Assembly (NCBI RefSeq): GCF_036323735.1
Contig: NC_086019.1
Location: 242,040,602-242,104,601 of the forward strand
Direction of reading: 5' to 3'
Source of the DNA: Rattus norvegicus
Taxonomy: Eukaryota > Chordata > Mammalia > Rodentia > Muridae
DNA: 64,000 nucleotides
The position numbers and the translations under genes are program-made. Shown piece after piece: positions 21,967 to 32,736 of the stretch; the first letter of the stretch is position 1; each line of letters starts with the position of its first letter. The notes beneath the pieces were generated by a model. The model did no database searches. It was not told the DNA's origin and worked only from the letters and a program-made list of their open reading frames with translations.

Positions 21967-22568
21967 TGAAAGACCCCAGCTTAGCAGCAGTAACGCCATT
22001 TTGCAAGGCTATATTTAAGATGACTGGTTCAGAGAAAGGTTAGAACACTGAGTACACAGCGGCTGCCAAACAAGATGTGTTTGGTTGAAGGCCTGGCAAC
22101 AGGAGGACTGCCGTTGAGCACCTGACAATGAGAAAAGCCCTGAGAGAGGTCCCACACCCTGGTGGGGGGCCGAGTCAGTCGTTATGTTCCAAGAAGGTAG
22201 CTAAGAAACTTGCCCCCGGGCTGAACCCTTGGGGGGCCGAGTCAGCCGTTATGTTTCAGGAAGGTAGCTAGGAAACTTGCCCCCGGGCTAAACCCTTGCC
22301 ATATTAGAATCCACCAATTATATCCCTGTAACCATGCATCTGCTTCTGTATGCTTGCTTCTGCTCCCCAAAATCCTATAAAAGCCCATCCTTGGTTCCGT
22401 GGGGCGCGCCAGTCCCCCGAGTGACTGAAGCGCCCGCAGGTGCCTGTGCCTGTGTATCCCGACAATAAACCAAATCCTCTTGCTGATTGCATCCTGTGGT
22501 GTCTCGGTCTGGTCTTTGGAGTTAGAGGGTCTCCATCCCGAGGGAAAGTTCTCCCTGAGAGCTTTTCA
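21967..22568 (+). repeat. 3' LTR (602 bp)
   Basis: Matches the 5' LTR at 600 of 602 positions; differences are C/T at 16878/22141 and T/C at 17276/22539. Ends CTTTTCA, followed by GTGTC. Confidence 0.97.
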
Positions 22569-22573
22569 GTGTC
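22569..22573. repeat. Provirus TSD, right
   Basis: GTGTC, copy of 16699-16703; after it the interrupted older repeat resumes (TATGGGGGCC). Confidence 0.85.
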
Positions 22574-23544
22574 TATGGGGGCCAAATCTAAATATAGCAT
22601 AATGCCAAAACATTTAGTCCAACTTCCAAACTCCCTATTGTCTATAGCAGTCTCAACAATGTTAAAAGTCCAAAGTTCAAAATCTCTTCTGAGATTCAGC
22701 CAATCACTTAACTGTAATTCCCAAAGCAAGTCAGGAAACTAGCCAGGCAAACTCCAAACCCTGCATCTTCATGTCTAATGTCAGAGGGGTATTGGGATCT
22801 CCAAGGCAACTTCAATGTTATGGCTTCTTGTTTCAATGTCTGGGGTCCACACACAATCTTCTGGGCTCTTCCGAAGGGCTGGCATCACTTCTCCAGCTCT
22901 GTTCCCTGAATCACTCTAAGCTCAGGTTGACCTATTTCACTGCTGCTGCTGTTCTTAGTGAACATCCCATGATACTGGCATCTTCAATACACTAGGGCCT
23001 TCTGCTGCAACTGGGCTTCACCAATAGCTTATCAAGGCTCTCTTCATGATGCCAAACCTCAACATCTTTGCATGCCATCTTCAGTACAGGCCATCAACTG
23101 CAACTAAGGCTGCACCTTTCCCAACATCCTTCCATGGCCTCTCACAGTGTCAAGACTCAGCAGCTTTTCATGACCCCTTCATGCTTTCAAAACCAGTACC
23201 ACCTGGGTGATTCTTACACATTACCAAGTATAGCTGCGGCACAAGGTAGAACCTCGGCTACCTCTGGAACACAGCTTCTTTGTACTCTCAGAAAACATTT
23301 CCCAGAAGATTTCACCTCAGTGATTCTGGTCTCTTCTTAATTTCTTAAGAAATTAAGCAACTTAATTTCCTCTTAAATAACCACTAATTTCTTAGCTCCG
23401 GCTAACCAGCATCAATTGTTGCAGTAGTCCCTTCCATTCTCGACTTTAAAGCCAGTGCCATGTGGCCAAAGGTGCTTGCTCGGGCTGAAGCATGGCCCCC
23501 TTGTTTTATTACATTATCGCCATATTTCTGTGGTCCAACTCCTT

Positions 23545-23765
23545 CACTTCCTAAGCTTGGCTGTCCTGGAACTTGCTCTGTCGACTTTGAATTCAGAGAT
23601 CTGCATGCCTGTCTCCTAGACACTGGGATTAAAGGTGTGGTCCACCAAGCCTGGATTTACATTTTTCTTCACCCAAAATTTACTCTGTTCTAGTCTGGCC
23701 TTGAACTCGAGAGATCTGCTTGTCTTTGCCTCCTGGGAATAAAATCTTGTACTATCATGACTGGA
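23545..23765 (-). repeat. B1-like SINE segments, antisense (two)
   Basis: About 23545-23655 (GGCTGTCCTGGAACTTGCTCTG..CTGGGATTAAAGGTGTG) and about 23685-23765 (GTCTGGCCTTGAACTCGAGAG..) match antisense B1 (7SL-derived SINE). They may be part of the host element's consensus. Confidence 0.6.
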
Positions 23766-24321
23766 CCTAAATTTAGCTGGGTGGGATCTTGCCCCAAGGC
23801 CTCTACTCCCTTAATTCAATTTAATATTCTTGAACACAGGACTTCCCTATTTCACTTCCTGGTACCCCTTTAATACTGGAACCACATATTTTATATTTTT
23901 CCTTTTTCAGCTTGCTATGCTTGTTTAAAACACTCTTCAAGAGACTTAACCAGAGAACAAAGTCTCTATTGGGCTTTTGTGAGACTTCCTTTGTCAATGC
24001 AATTAATATAAATCTCTTTACCTTAACCTTGGGTAGACTGTTCAGACAAGGGCAAAAAGCCACCACATTCTTCACCAAAATACAACAGAAACAGTCTCTA
24101 GGCCACATACTGAAATTCTTTTCCACTGAAACCTCTTATGCCAGGTCTGTACAGTTTAAATCACTCTCAATCAGTCTTCCATCTTCCTACTAGGATAGCC
24201 CATTAGACCCCACTTAAAGCATCCCACTGCCTTCTACATCCAAAGTACCCAATCCACATTCTTCCAAACAAAAGCATGGTCAATCCTAACATAGCAATAC
24301 CTAGTCCTTGGTACCAACTTC

Positions 24322-24655
24322 TGTCTTACTTAGGGTTTTACTGCTATGAACAGAGACCATGGACACATTTAATTGGGGCTGGCTTACAGGTTCAGAGGTT
24401 CAGTCCATTATCATCATGTTGGGAACATGGCAGCATCTAGGCAGGCCTGGTGCAGGAAGAGCTGAGAGTTCTATATCTTCATCTGAGGCTGCTAGCAGAG
24501 TACTGGCTTCCAGGCAGGTAGGATGAGGGTTTAAAACCCACACCCACAACGACGCATCTCCTCCAATAGGGCTACACCTTCTAATAGTACTACTCTCTGA
24601 GCCCTGCATATATAAATCACCACATACTGGAATCTCAATTCCAGCTCCCAACAGG
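24322..24655 (+). mobile_element. Older rodent element, right terminal repeat
   Basis: Starts TGTCTTACTTAGGGTTTTAC and follows the left copy (16344-16703) block by block with perhaps one fifth of bases changed and short deletions. Same orientation as the left copy, which supports an LTR-like structure about 2.4 kb long once the provirus is removed. Confidence 0.6.
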
Positions 24656-25239
24656 TGATAATGCTTACTCTCTTGCGATAACAAATTGCACAAAACCTGA
24701 GAGTTATAGATCATTCTTATGGAGACTAGTTTGTAATATTAGACAGGTGAATGTAATGGTTCTTGAAATGTGTGCCAACACTAGAAAACACACAGGAGGG
24801 AAAGGTAATTTACTGAGCCATGTACAAGTGATCATGGTTCAGGAGCATGGATTCAGGTTGCCCTGAATAACATGTTCCAATGTAGAAATGGTTATGTGAA
24901 CTAGTCATAAGTCAAGATAAGAAGTTGGGGATACCTGTTAGGCAGTGTATAGTAAAATGGGGAAACTCCACTATAGTCATTAGATGTTACCTGACAATGT
25001 CCTCAATCATTGTGTTAGTAGAAGCTAGTGGTCTGTGGGGCAGTGGATCATGACAGGAAACTTGGTAAGGTTGAGTGGGTTCAGAAACCCCAGTACTCCA
25101 TGAACTGAGTGTAGTAGGCGGTTCACTTACTCCTGACTGGGCCCCTGTCAGGAGTGGTGACCACAGCACCCCATGGAGAGGACACAATCAGTCACATAGG
25201 GGCAGTGTGCCCAGAAGCAGATGAAGTATCCTTAGCATC
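24656..25239. other. No gene recognised
   Basis: Non-coding sequence, nothing recognisable. Confidence 0.5.
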
Positions 25240-25400
25240 ACAGAGCAAGCCAACAGGAAGCATTCACTTTAGACCCCAACCCATCCCAAAATGTATATAA
25301 GACTCTGTCCACAAGGAATAAAGGTGTAAGAGTTACTTCATCAAAGGTCATCTTTCCCGAAGCTTTTGCTGCTGGGAGCTACTTGAGTCTACCTACTAAC
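25240..25400 (+). mobile_element. Possible LTR 3' fragment
   Basis: TATATAAG (about 25293) followed about 25 bp later by AATAAA (25318-25323) and a short pyrimidine-rich tail resembles an LTR U3/R/U5 junction. Upstream limits are not definable. Confidence 0.4.
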
Positions 25401-25450
25401 TTCCTGACCTTAACTCCAAATGATCTTTGCCTTATTTGTTTGGGCCCTGT

Positions 25451-25640
25451 CTTAGTGTTCTACTTCTGTGAAGAGACACCATAACTAAGGCAACTTGTAG
25501 TGGAAGCATTTAATTGGGGGCTGCCTTACAGTTTCAGAAGAGTAATTAGTCCCTGTTCATAATGGTTCTGAGCATGGAGGCCGGCAGGCAGACATGGTGC
25601 TGCAGCAGTAGCTAAGAATTTACATCCTGAGCTACAGACA

Positions 25641-25717
<77 letters not shown>

Positions 25718-25985
25718 GAGAGAAACAGAGAGAAACAGAGAGAAACAGAGAGAAACAGAAACAGAGAGAGAGAAACAGGGAGAGAGAAACACACAGAGAG
25801 AGAAACAGAGAGTGGGGGCAGCTGGGCATGGTGTGAACTAGTTAAACGTCAAAGCCCACCCTCAGCGACACACCTCCTTCACCAAGGCCACACCATCCAT
25901 GTGTATGAATCATTCCCAAACAGTTTCACTCCCTGGTGGTTAAGCATTCTAGTATATGAGCCTATGGGGTCCATTTTCATTCAAA
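25451..25985 (+). repeat. Rodent interspersed repeat, third copy, with GA expansion
   Basis: GTCTTAGTGTTCTACTTCTG..GAGACACCATAACTAAGGCAAC..CATTTAATTGGGGGCTGCC follows the same family as 16344 and 24322. A GA microsatellite has expanded inside it (25641-25812). The family tail resumes at about 25815 (CACACCTCCTTCACCAAGGCCACACC). Confidence 0.6.
25641..25812. repeat. (GA)n plus (AGAGAAAC)n satellite
   Basis: About 70 bp of pure AG repeat, then several 10-bp AGAGAAACAG units. The homopurine bias is nearly complete except for the C of each unit. Confidence 0.96.
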
Positions 25986-27099
25986 CCACTGCAAACCTTC
26001 AACCTCTTAGCCTTATTGCTTAACTGTAGAAGGTCCTGACCTCCTTTGAGGGTTTGGAATATGGGGCTGTTCTGCTTGCAACAATGGTTGAGATGCAAAT
26101 GACTGTTCACACAAGGAGCTATCCAGTAGTTCCACACAAGGAAGACACACCCTGTTTCAGGCAGGTAATATCATTCATGTCCCTGTTGAGGACTATGGCA
26201 AAAGGGAAGTTTTCTATCACTGTTTACTCCTGATGGTTGGGGCACATTCTCAGGAGTGTTTGGGAGCAGAGAATGCGTGCGTTTGCTGTGCTTTTGGAGG
26301 CTTGTTTAGCGCCTGCGTACAAGTGTCTCCAGGTGGCCCAGTGTCAGTAGCTTGCACCGGCATGGGAGGGCATCCGGCTGTACCATCATGTTTTGCGGTG
26401 CAAATGCTGTCCCATCACAGAGTGAACGTAAACACTTGAAAGACAGGAGATACGGCTGATAAACCCCGAGTTACAGAGATTTTCCTTTCCACATACCCAG
26501 GGGAAACTCTGGGAAGTAATGGGAGCTGTAGCATGCCAGCAAGGGAAATAAGATTCCTTCAGGAGGCTTCTACACAAGCATTTCTGGCCAATTGTCTACG
26601 AAGAAACCACTGCAAAGACACCCGAGTCTTCAGCACATTGTTAAATTGTGACTTCTTTTGACATCTGAGGGAAGTACTCGCTCAGTTTCACATCGATAAT
26701 TTTGTACTTGTTTTCTTGGAAGTTTCTCCCTGCTGTATCAGCTTAACTATGTAATGTCCAAGTCATCTTTTCCTCCAACTGAATCCCCTGGGCTTTGTAG
26801 AAATGTTTGGAAGGCTTAGTGGGCTTTCACATAAATATAAACTAAGAGCCCATGATTGCAGTTTGGTACAGGAAGTGCGTGAGGATTGTGTCCCACTTTT
26901 CTCTGGCCAAAGCTGTCCTGGTGGTAATCTGCATGTGCAGACTGTGGCTTCCAAGAGTTCTCAGACTGAACCTACCCAGATCTGGTCAAAACTTATAGGC
27001 GCTGGCCAGAAAACAGTATTCATTTCTGCTTTTCCTAAGAATAATTTAATTCGAACTAATTTCAAACCTGCAGAAACATGGCTACAACAGAACCATTCT
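25986..27099. other. No gene recognised
   Basis: 1.1 kb non-coding, nothing recognisable. Confidence 0.5.
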
Positions 27100-27560
27100 C
27101 AGGCTCCTCAGCCGGTGCTGCGCCTCTTTGACAGCCCCAAAAGACCACCAAGGAGTCGAATCCAATGCAAATGCAGTACTCAAGCTTGAGCTTGGGCTCA
27201 CCACCCACCCCACACAGCAGGATGGACAGGCGAAGCCCCGAGTCCGGTTTCAAGCAAGCATTTATAGAGGTAAGCAATCAAACAAGGAGGTTTCTAGCCC
27301 GGCACACATCTGATTGAGGGGGGCGGGGGTTATTATGGAGTTTTGTTGCCCTTTAAAATAATTGGCTGGTTCTGGGAGCCAAACCATAATCTTAACTTCT
27401 GCTTTCCTTCTGATTGGTGGTTGCTGGAAATGAAATGCCAGGGGCTGGCTTGTCATCTGGGCGTGCAGGTTTGTTGGGGAGTAACTTGAGTTTAACCTTA
27501 GGTCAGGTTCTTTAAGATGGAGTCCGAACCCAAGATCTGGTCTCTCACTTGTGATAGTGA
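27100..27560 (-). mobile_element. Probable solo LTR, antisense
   Basis: Read on the minus strand it has a TATAAATG box (about 27258-27265), then a GC-rich start, then a tail resembling rodent LTR ends (CTGCATTTGCATTGGATTCG, CTTGGTGGTCTTTTGGGG). An upstream CCAATTATTTTAAAGG-type block and GC-rich segment would be U3. Ends approximate; no TSD fixed. Confidence 0.45.
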
Positions 27561-28299
27561 CTTGGGTTTGCTCCCAAACGTGTGTTCTCTCCCTGCCTGC
27601 TCTCAGTCTCTGTTCCTACTTTCTTTTCTCTTTCTGGTCCAGACTGTGACTTGTTTTTAGGTCTTCCCGATAGGGAAGAATTCCTTGAGTTTCTCTAGGT
27701 TCCACATTTGGGGTGGTTTAAATGAGATTGCTCTTTATAGGCTCCTGTATTTGCACGTTTATGTCCCAGCCTGTGAACTGTTTGAGAAAGTTTGGGGTGT
27801 GGCCTTGTGTCACTGGGGGTGGACTTGGAGATTTCAAAAGCCCTACGGTAGGCCCAGTGTTTCTCTCTGCCTGTTGCCTTAAAGATTGGGGATAAAACTC
27901 TCAGCTACTGCTCTAGCACCATGCCTGAGTGCTTTCCACTGTGATGATGAAGAAGCTCCACTTAAATGGCTTTAAAAAAGAAGAGTAGCGTTGGTTATGG
28001 TGTCTCTTCACAGCAACAGAACATAACTACGACAGAGGACCTTGAGAGTTTTAAAGGACTCAGCCCTTTGATTTTGCATCCTATTCCTGTATTATCAGCC
28101 ACAGGCCACTCATTCTTGGGCAAAACAGTTCTCTTCTCAGGATAACCCACCAGGGAACATTTTCTTGCCCTGCCCAACTACTGGTGACTCAATCGGTCAT
28201 TTCCCAGCCATGTTGGTATTCACCAAGTTATTTCACCAGTTTTCCTTTGAACTTAACTAGAACCGTGTGGGAAATATTTCCAGATCAGACCAATATCCT
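27561..28299. other. No gene recognised
   Basis: Non-coding. 27990-28035 looks like a short antisense head of the TGTCTTAGTTAGGG repeat family (GGTGTCTCTTCACAGCAACAG). Confidence 0.45.
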
Positions 28300-28460
28300 A
28301 GGCTTCTTGTAGAGAATTGAAGTACTAGGGCAGAGGGATGCCCAGGGTATCCCCACCAGCTCAGAGGATAAGAGGAGGGGGAGAGGGAAGGATTGTGGGA
28401 GGGGGGAAGTGATTGGTATATAAAGTGAATAAATAAAAAATAAAGTTAAATTGAAATATA
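28300..28460 (+). mobile_element. Short L1 3' end
   Basis: Ends in a G-rich block (GGAGGGGGAGAGGG..GGGAGGGGGG), then GTATATAAAGTGAATAAATA and an A-rich tail: the layout of rodent L1 3'UTR ends. Very strongly 5'-truncated. Confidence 0.5.
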
Positions 28461-28728
28461 TTCTTTACTTCTGTCAGTGCTGCCATAAGATCAGGGGGTA
28501 AATCTCTAAGCTTTCATTAAAAGAGAATTTTATTAACATTGTGTTGATAAAACGACAGGGGGAGGAGGGATATGTTTGGTGGATGTGTGGTAAGGTGTGG
28601 AGAAAGGGGGAGCCTCCATGGATCCATGCTGAGGCATCCCTTTCCTTTGAAGGTCTAGCCACAGGACATAGTACAGAGTTTACTTAGGGCATGAGGAGGG
28701 GAGCTTAGAGGGTAGTAGAGACAGAGAA

Positions 28729-28730
<2 letters not shown>
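28461..28730. other. No gene recognised
   Basis: Short non-coding spacer with G-rich blocks. Confidence 0.4.
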
Positions 28731-28789
<59 letters not shown>

Positions 28790-28910
28790 AGAAAGAGCAG
28801 AGAAGTAGAGGCCAACCGTGAGCATGTGGAAAGAGAGGAGGGAGGGGAATGGAGAGACATGGGGGAAGGGAAGAAAGGAGCAAGAAGGCAAAAGCAAGAG
28901 AGAGCAGAGA
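28731..28910. repeat. (GA)n microsatellite with purine-rich flank
   Basis: About 57 bp of pure GA repeat (28732-28788), followed by about 120 bp of strongly purine-biased sequence. Confidence 0.95.
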
Positions 28911-29631
28911 GGACGAGCAGCCCCTTTTATAGTGAATCAGGCACACCTGGCTGTTGTCTGGTAACTGTGGAGCAGAACTTAGACAAAATGCTAACATAGT
29001 TATAGGTTCTTATAATATTTAAAAGCCTATAATTTGTTTCTTAATTCATATCATAATCCGTTTCTCTCCAGTTTGAAAAGTGGGGGGTCTCTTCATCATT
29101 TCTTCTCATTCATCAGAAAGAGACTCCAACTTTATCACGCCTTCCCATCACACACCTACATTGTCTTACTTCTTGGGGGCAAAGAAACTCTGGGATCATC
29201 TTATACTTTCTTTTCCTTAACCCAGGAATGAGCCACTTCCCCAGGGAAGCATTTACAATACCCCGGACTCTCACCAAGTGGCATTTATGAACAAGAACTT
29301 CACAGGAGAACACAGTTAAATTGCCAGATTTAAGTATGTTGTTGTAAAAATATAAGAAATAAAAATGTGCTCTTTTATCCCCACTAGGATTGGCACCGCA
29401 GTGCAGTGCCCCAAGATATCTGCTAGATATCTTGGCGGAAACACATCCCAACTCCGCAGCGGCGGCCCAGTGACTCCAGCCGCCGCACACTTTCCTACAC
29501 TCAATCTGTCACATAAAAGAGCACACAACACAATAACCTTTGACCCAACTGATAAGATATAATTGTCCATCTAAACATTCAAAGCCCAGTACCATCCATC
29601 CCTTAAGAACATTAATAACAACCTGTAAATA
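28911..29631. other. No gene recognised; small inverted repeat
   Basis: Non-coding. Contains a perfect 10-bp inverted repeat with a 5-nt loop (29411-29435: CCAAGATATC TGCTA GATATCTTGG) and a locally CpG-rich patch (29450-29490). Confidence 0.5.
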
Positions 29632-29767
29632 CACAGAGTGGAATCTTTTTTTTTTTGTTGTTGTTGTTCTTTTTTTTCGGAGCTGGGGACCGAACCCAGG
29701 GCCTTGCGCTTCCTAGGCAAGCGCTCTACCACTGAGCTAAATCCCCAGCCCCACAGAGTGGAATCTT
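29632..29767 (-). mobile_element. ID element (rat SINE) with 16-bp TSD
   Basis: The insert 29648-29751 is an antisense ID element: the core reverse-complements to GGGGCTGGGGATTTAGCTCA..GGTTCGGTCCCCAGCTCCG (tRNA-Ala/BC1-derived, with pol III box B), then a long A-tail with TTG-type interruptions. The TSD CACAGAGTGGAATCTT at 29632-29647 and 29752-29767 is perfect, so the insertion is young. Confidence 0.96.
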
Positions 29768-29940
29768 AACATCACCTTCCATGTTGTCCACCGGCTACTC
29801 TCTCCCAGTCTCCTCTTCTCTTCCGTTCACGTCTCCTCCTCTTCTTTCAAACTTTTCTCCTGCCCATCCTTCCTTCTGGTCCAATGACAGGCCTCGTTCT
29901 ATCTTGTACTTGCTTTACCTGTAACATCATCCCACAAAGT
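29768..29940. other. No gene recognised
   Basis: Pyrimidine-rich non-coding spacer. Confidence 0.4.
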
Positions 29941-30610
29941 ATAAACATATCAACAAAAATTAAAAAATGTAAATGCATGACAGATAAAACAGAATAATAT
30001 TTCCATCCTCTGGACTGTCTGAATGCAGTACAAGTGTCTCCCAAGGGTTCACTAATTGGTCTGTGGTGTGGTAACATTGGAAGGTGATAGAGTCTTTAAG
30101 AGATGGGGCTCAATGAGAGGTCCTTGGATGACTGAAGATGCTGGTACTGTCCTCTCAACACATCACTGTGGTTCTCATGGAATCCTTTGGCAGTCCAGAG
30201 GAAGTTGGTTGAAAAGGAACAAGTCCAACCCCACCTATCTCTTTAGCTTCCTGTTTGAGAAACTATCCCTCCTCCTCCCCTTTGTGTCTCCACCACTGTG
30301 ATGTCATCTGCTGCAAGGTATGCCTGAGAGACAAGCCACTGCTGGTGCCTTGCTCATGAATTTCCAAAATGATGAGCCCCACAAGCTTCTTTATAAAGTG
30401 ATTCTGCTTTGTGTATTTCATTATAGTAATCAATAAATAAACTAGTGCATGGTCCCTCTTCCTTTCTGAATTAGGCCATTGGCTGACAAGTGTGCACCTT
30501 TTTTTAGTATTTTATTTATACTTTAATTTCTTTCAGCACTAACTAGCATCAGGTTATTAAGCTACTTGATAATATTTTCAGTCAACCTTTTGTTATATAC
30601 TCATTAAAGT
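29941..30610 (+). repeat. Duplicated segment, copy 1 (MaLR-like LTR relic)
   Basis: Homologous to 40909-41580. The core 30016-30429 is identical to 40984-41397 over 414 bp. Outside it, differences appear at once (30007, 30015, 30430, then several in 30460-30475) and both ends drift to obviously diverged but alignable sequence. Its layout (GGGGCTCAATGAGAGGTCCTT.. and an end like TTTCATTATAGTAATCAATAAA) resembles old MaLR LTRs. The 81-codon frame at 30056-30301 recurs identically in copy 2 only because the DNA is identical. Confidence 0.9.
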
Positions 30611-30732
30611 CTCCTACCCAGCTAAAGTGTACCCTCAGCTGGTGACCTATAGAGACCCACATAGAAACTCTACATTACTCAAGGACTGTGAATAACCCTT
30701 GATCTAGTTCATAAAACCTAGGCTTTCATCTT

Positions 30733-30735
<3 letters not shown>
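30611..30735. other. No gene recognised
   Basis: Non-coding spacer. Confidence 0.4.

Positions 30736-30802
<67 letters not shown>
30736..30802. repeat. (TC)n microsatellite
   Basis: 67 bp of TC repeat with one TCTG interruption near 30790. Confidence 0.98.
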
Positions 30803-32411
30803 ATTCCCCATGTGTTCCTGACCAGCTTCCCCCTCCCACTTTGAATCTTAGCTACGCTTTCCAAATCTTATTTTGGACTTAACTCTCTGTACTACTGTGG
30901 TGACTAGCCTCCGCTCTGCCCCTCTCCCAGCCCCACAGTGAGGGATCCTACATAGTTAATAGAGCTGTTTCAGAAGGCGGTGCCTGCCCTGAGCTCTCTG
31001 CTTCCCATGCCTGCCAGCCCAAACCCAGCCCATGGTCCCTTGTGGGCGGAAAGCTTGATCCACACTCTCCCTCCCACACAGCCCAGCACCCTGCTGTAGC
31101 TGTGGCTAGAAACAGAGTATGGCTACAGGTGCTGCCTTTCATTCTCTCTGGCCCTGAGGATATTGAGGCTTGAGATATCAAGCCTCTGTGCTTCTTTCCT
31201 TTGTGCTCTAATTCTAGGATATACCAATCAAGAAAAACCAAATGGGGAAAGCTAGAACACACAGACAGAGTAGGCCCCTCCCCACTGCACCTATGCCCAC
31301 CAAAGACAGTGGATAAATCTTGCTGCTAAAGATTCAAAAGAAAAACATACCTGAAACCCTTAACCCAAAAGTTTTCAGACTTTGTTTAAATGCTTATTCT
31401 CCCTAACAGGAACACCTAAAACAATATTCATGCTTTTCAACCCCCAATTTTTTCATGCTTCCTTATTTAAATGTTTATTTTTCTCCCTAGCACTCATGAC
31501 TTTTGTCCAAAAAATTTTCAATTTGTTTAAGATTTCTTTTAAGGTTCAAAATTATACTTAATCTACTCCCACAGGTCAAGCCAACTATACTGATAGCCAT
31601 TATTTAATCCTTAATTAGCAACCAGTTTTGTTTTACAGACAAGCTGTTACTGCTTATCCCAGATACATAATTAATAGGATATTTTCTTCATCAGCCATCC
31701 AAAGCAGACTTAAAGGAAACCTTCCAGGACTAAATTCCTCTAACACCCTTGCTTTCCTAGGATCATAACGACAGACCATGATGTGCTCTCAGGCAAACCA
31801 TAACAGGCTTACTAGAGGATACCCACCCTGTGCCGACATCCCCCTGCTGGGGTTCTGCTCCCCTGTTGTGAGTACTCTACAGGTTTATTTCCACAAAAGA
31901 AAAGAACAGTGCTGCTTCCACAGATCCAGAGTAGACTGAAGGCCATCTCCTTAGACCTTTCTGGGAAAATGAAGCTGCCTTCTTCCACCCAGAGCATTTT
32001 ACTGAAGACTCCCAAGACAAACATGCTGAGATCTACAAATCACAGCTGAGACCAACAAAGGACAGATTTGGGACCTTCCAGCTACAGATAAACTCTCTGG
32101 CCAAAGTCAAATGGCTGCTGAACTTGCGGAAAGTTACATGATAGTAAGGAAAACATGATGTCTATCTAGATTAATCAAATGTTGTTTAAGACTGATATTA
32201 ATACCCTTACAAACTATATAATCCACAAAACAATTAATTGGTTCAATAATCCCTTGTCTTCCCAACCCCAACCTCCACCCCACCCCTCTTTACCCCTCTG
32301 GTTTAGTTGTGCTACTCCTCCAGCCTGTGTGGTGTTTTATTTTGATACTTCTACCCCACCCAAAAATTTTGATACAAATGATGCAGTCACTCCAGTGACG
32401 CCTTTTCTTAA
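30803..32411. other. No gene recognised; possibly interior of an LTR element
   Basis: 1.6 kb non-coding with no frame over 105 codons. Because it leads into a polypurine tract and an LTR start at 32412-32433, its last part may be the decayed 3' interior of an endogenous retrovirus. Confidence 0.35.
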
Positions 32412-32432
32412 AATAAAAAGTAAAGGGGAAGA
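32412..32432 (+). other. Candidate polypurine tract
   Basis: Purine-rich stretch AAAAAGTAAAGGGGAAGA immediately before TGTCAGGC, the probable LTR start. Confidence 0.5.
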
Positions 32433-32736
32433 TGTCAGGCAGTAAGAAGTAGCCTAGTCGTTGGCTGAGCTAAAAGCTTTGAAGCCCTGGAGACCTTGAA
32501 GGGACAGTAGGAGGTTTTGTCTGCTCCTGGCATCAGACCCTGTCACTAGCCGCAGCACCCCATAGATTTCTGGCAACCACCAGTCATGTAAGGGCAATGT
32601 CCCAAGCCCCTCCACATGAGGCATCCCTACCATCTCAGACTAGGACAATTGAAAAAGAGATGTGATCTGTGATCACGTGGGGTCAAGACAGAGATTGCCA
32701 TTCCAAGACATTCCACCCTTCAAAAGGTATTTAATC
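32433..32736 (+). mobile_element. LTR of older endogenous retrovirus, U3 part (split by L1)
   Basis: Begins TGTCAGGCAGTAAG after a polypurine tract and runs to GGTATTTAATC, a TATA-like box where the L1 is inserted. The rest continues at 40329-40474 with an AATAAA signal. Confidence 0.55.
32722..32736. repeat. TSD of L1 (left)
   Basis: AAAAGGTATTTAATC; matches 40325-40339. The first four A's of the right copy merge with the poly(A) tail, so 11 bp (GGTATTTAATC) are unambiguous. Confidence 0.88.

Larger units (their letters stand above)
16704..22568 (+). mobile_element. Defective gammaretrovirus-like provirus, 5.9 kb
   Basis: Complete LTR-to-LTR insertion with a murine-leukaemia-like gag-pro-pol order. 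Layout: 5' LTR, tRNA-Gly primer-binding site, ~550-bp leader with 25-bp tandem repeats, broken gag, protease behind an amber codon, RT with its core deleted, shortened RNase H, nearly open integrase, 40-codon env leader remnant, polypurine tract, 3' LTR. At 5865 bp it is clearly shorter than a typical 8-9 kb gammaretrovirus; the missing parts are most of RT and nearly all of env. The LTRs differ at only 2 of 602 positions (16878/22141 and 17276/22539), so insertion is evolutionarily recent, yet the interior has stops, frameshifts and deletions. It cannot make a working virus. It is likely a member of a non-autonomous family copied by proteins of intact relatives. Confidence 0.96.
22569..24321 (+). 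mobile_element. Older rodent element, interior
   Basis: Continues the element broken at 16703. Non-coding, with TTTAGTCCAACTTC and TTAAAAGTCCAAAGTTC blocks typical of a widespread murine repeat. It includes a 22-bp perfect palindrome (23336-23357) and B1-like segments at about 23545-23765. Confidence 0.5.

Noticed and set aside
25526..25829. Ser/Leu-rich 'membrane-like' frames
   Set aside because: Translation of the GA satellite. The same applies to the frames at 721-982, 28655-28997, 49433-49738 and 50061-50356.
29649..29751. tRNA-like sequence that could be called a tRNA gene
   Set aside because: It is an ID SINE with A-tail and TSD; the same holds for 44251-44337 and 48990-49103.
30056..30301. 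An 81-codon frame that recurs identically at 41024-41269
   Set aside because: Identity comes from the duplicated/converted DNA, not from coding constraint; the untranslated neighbours are identical too, and the peptide has no recognisable features.
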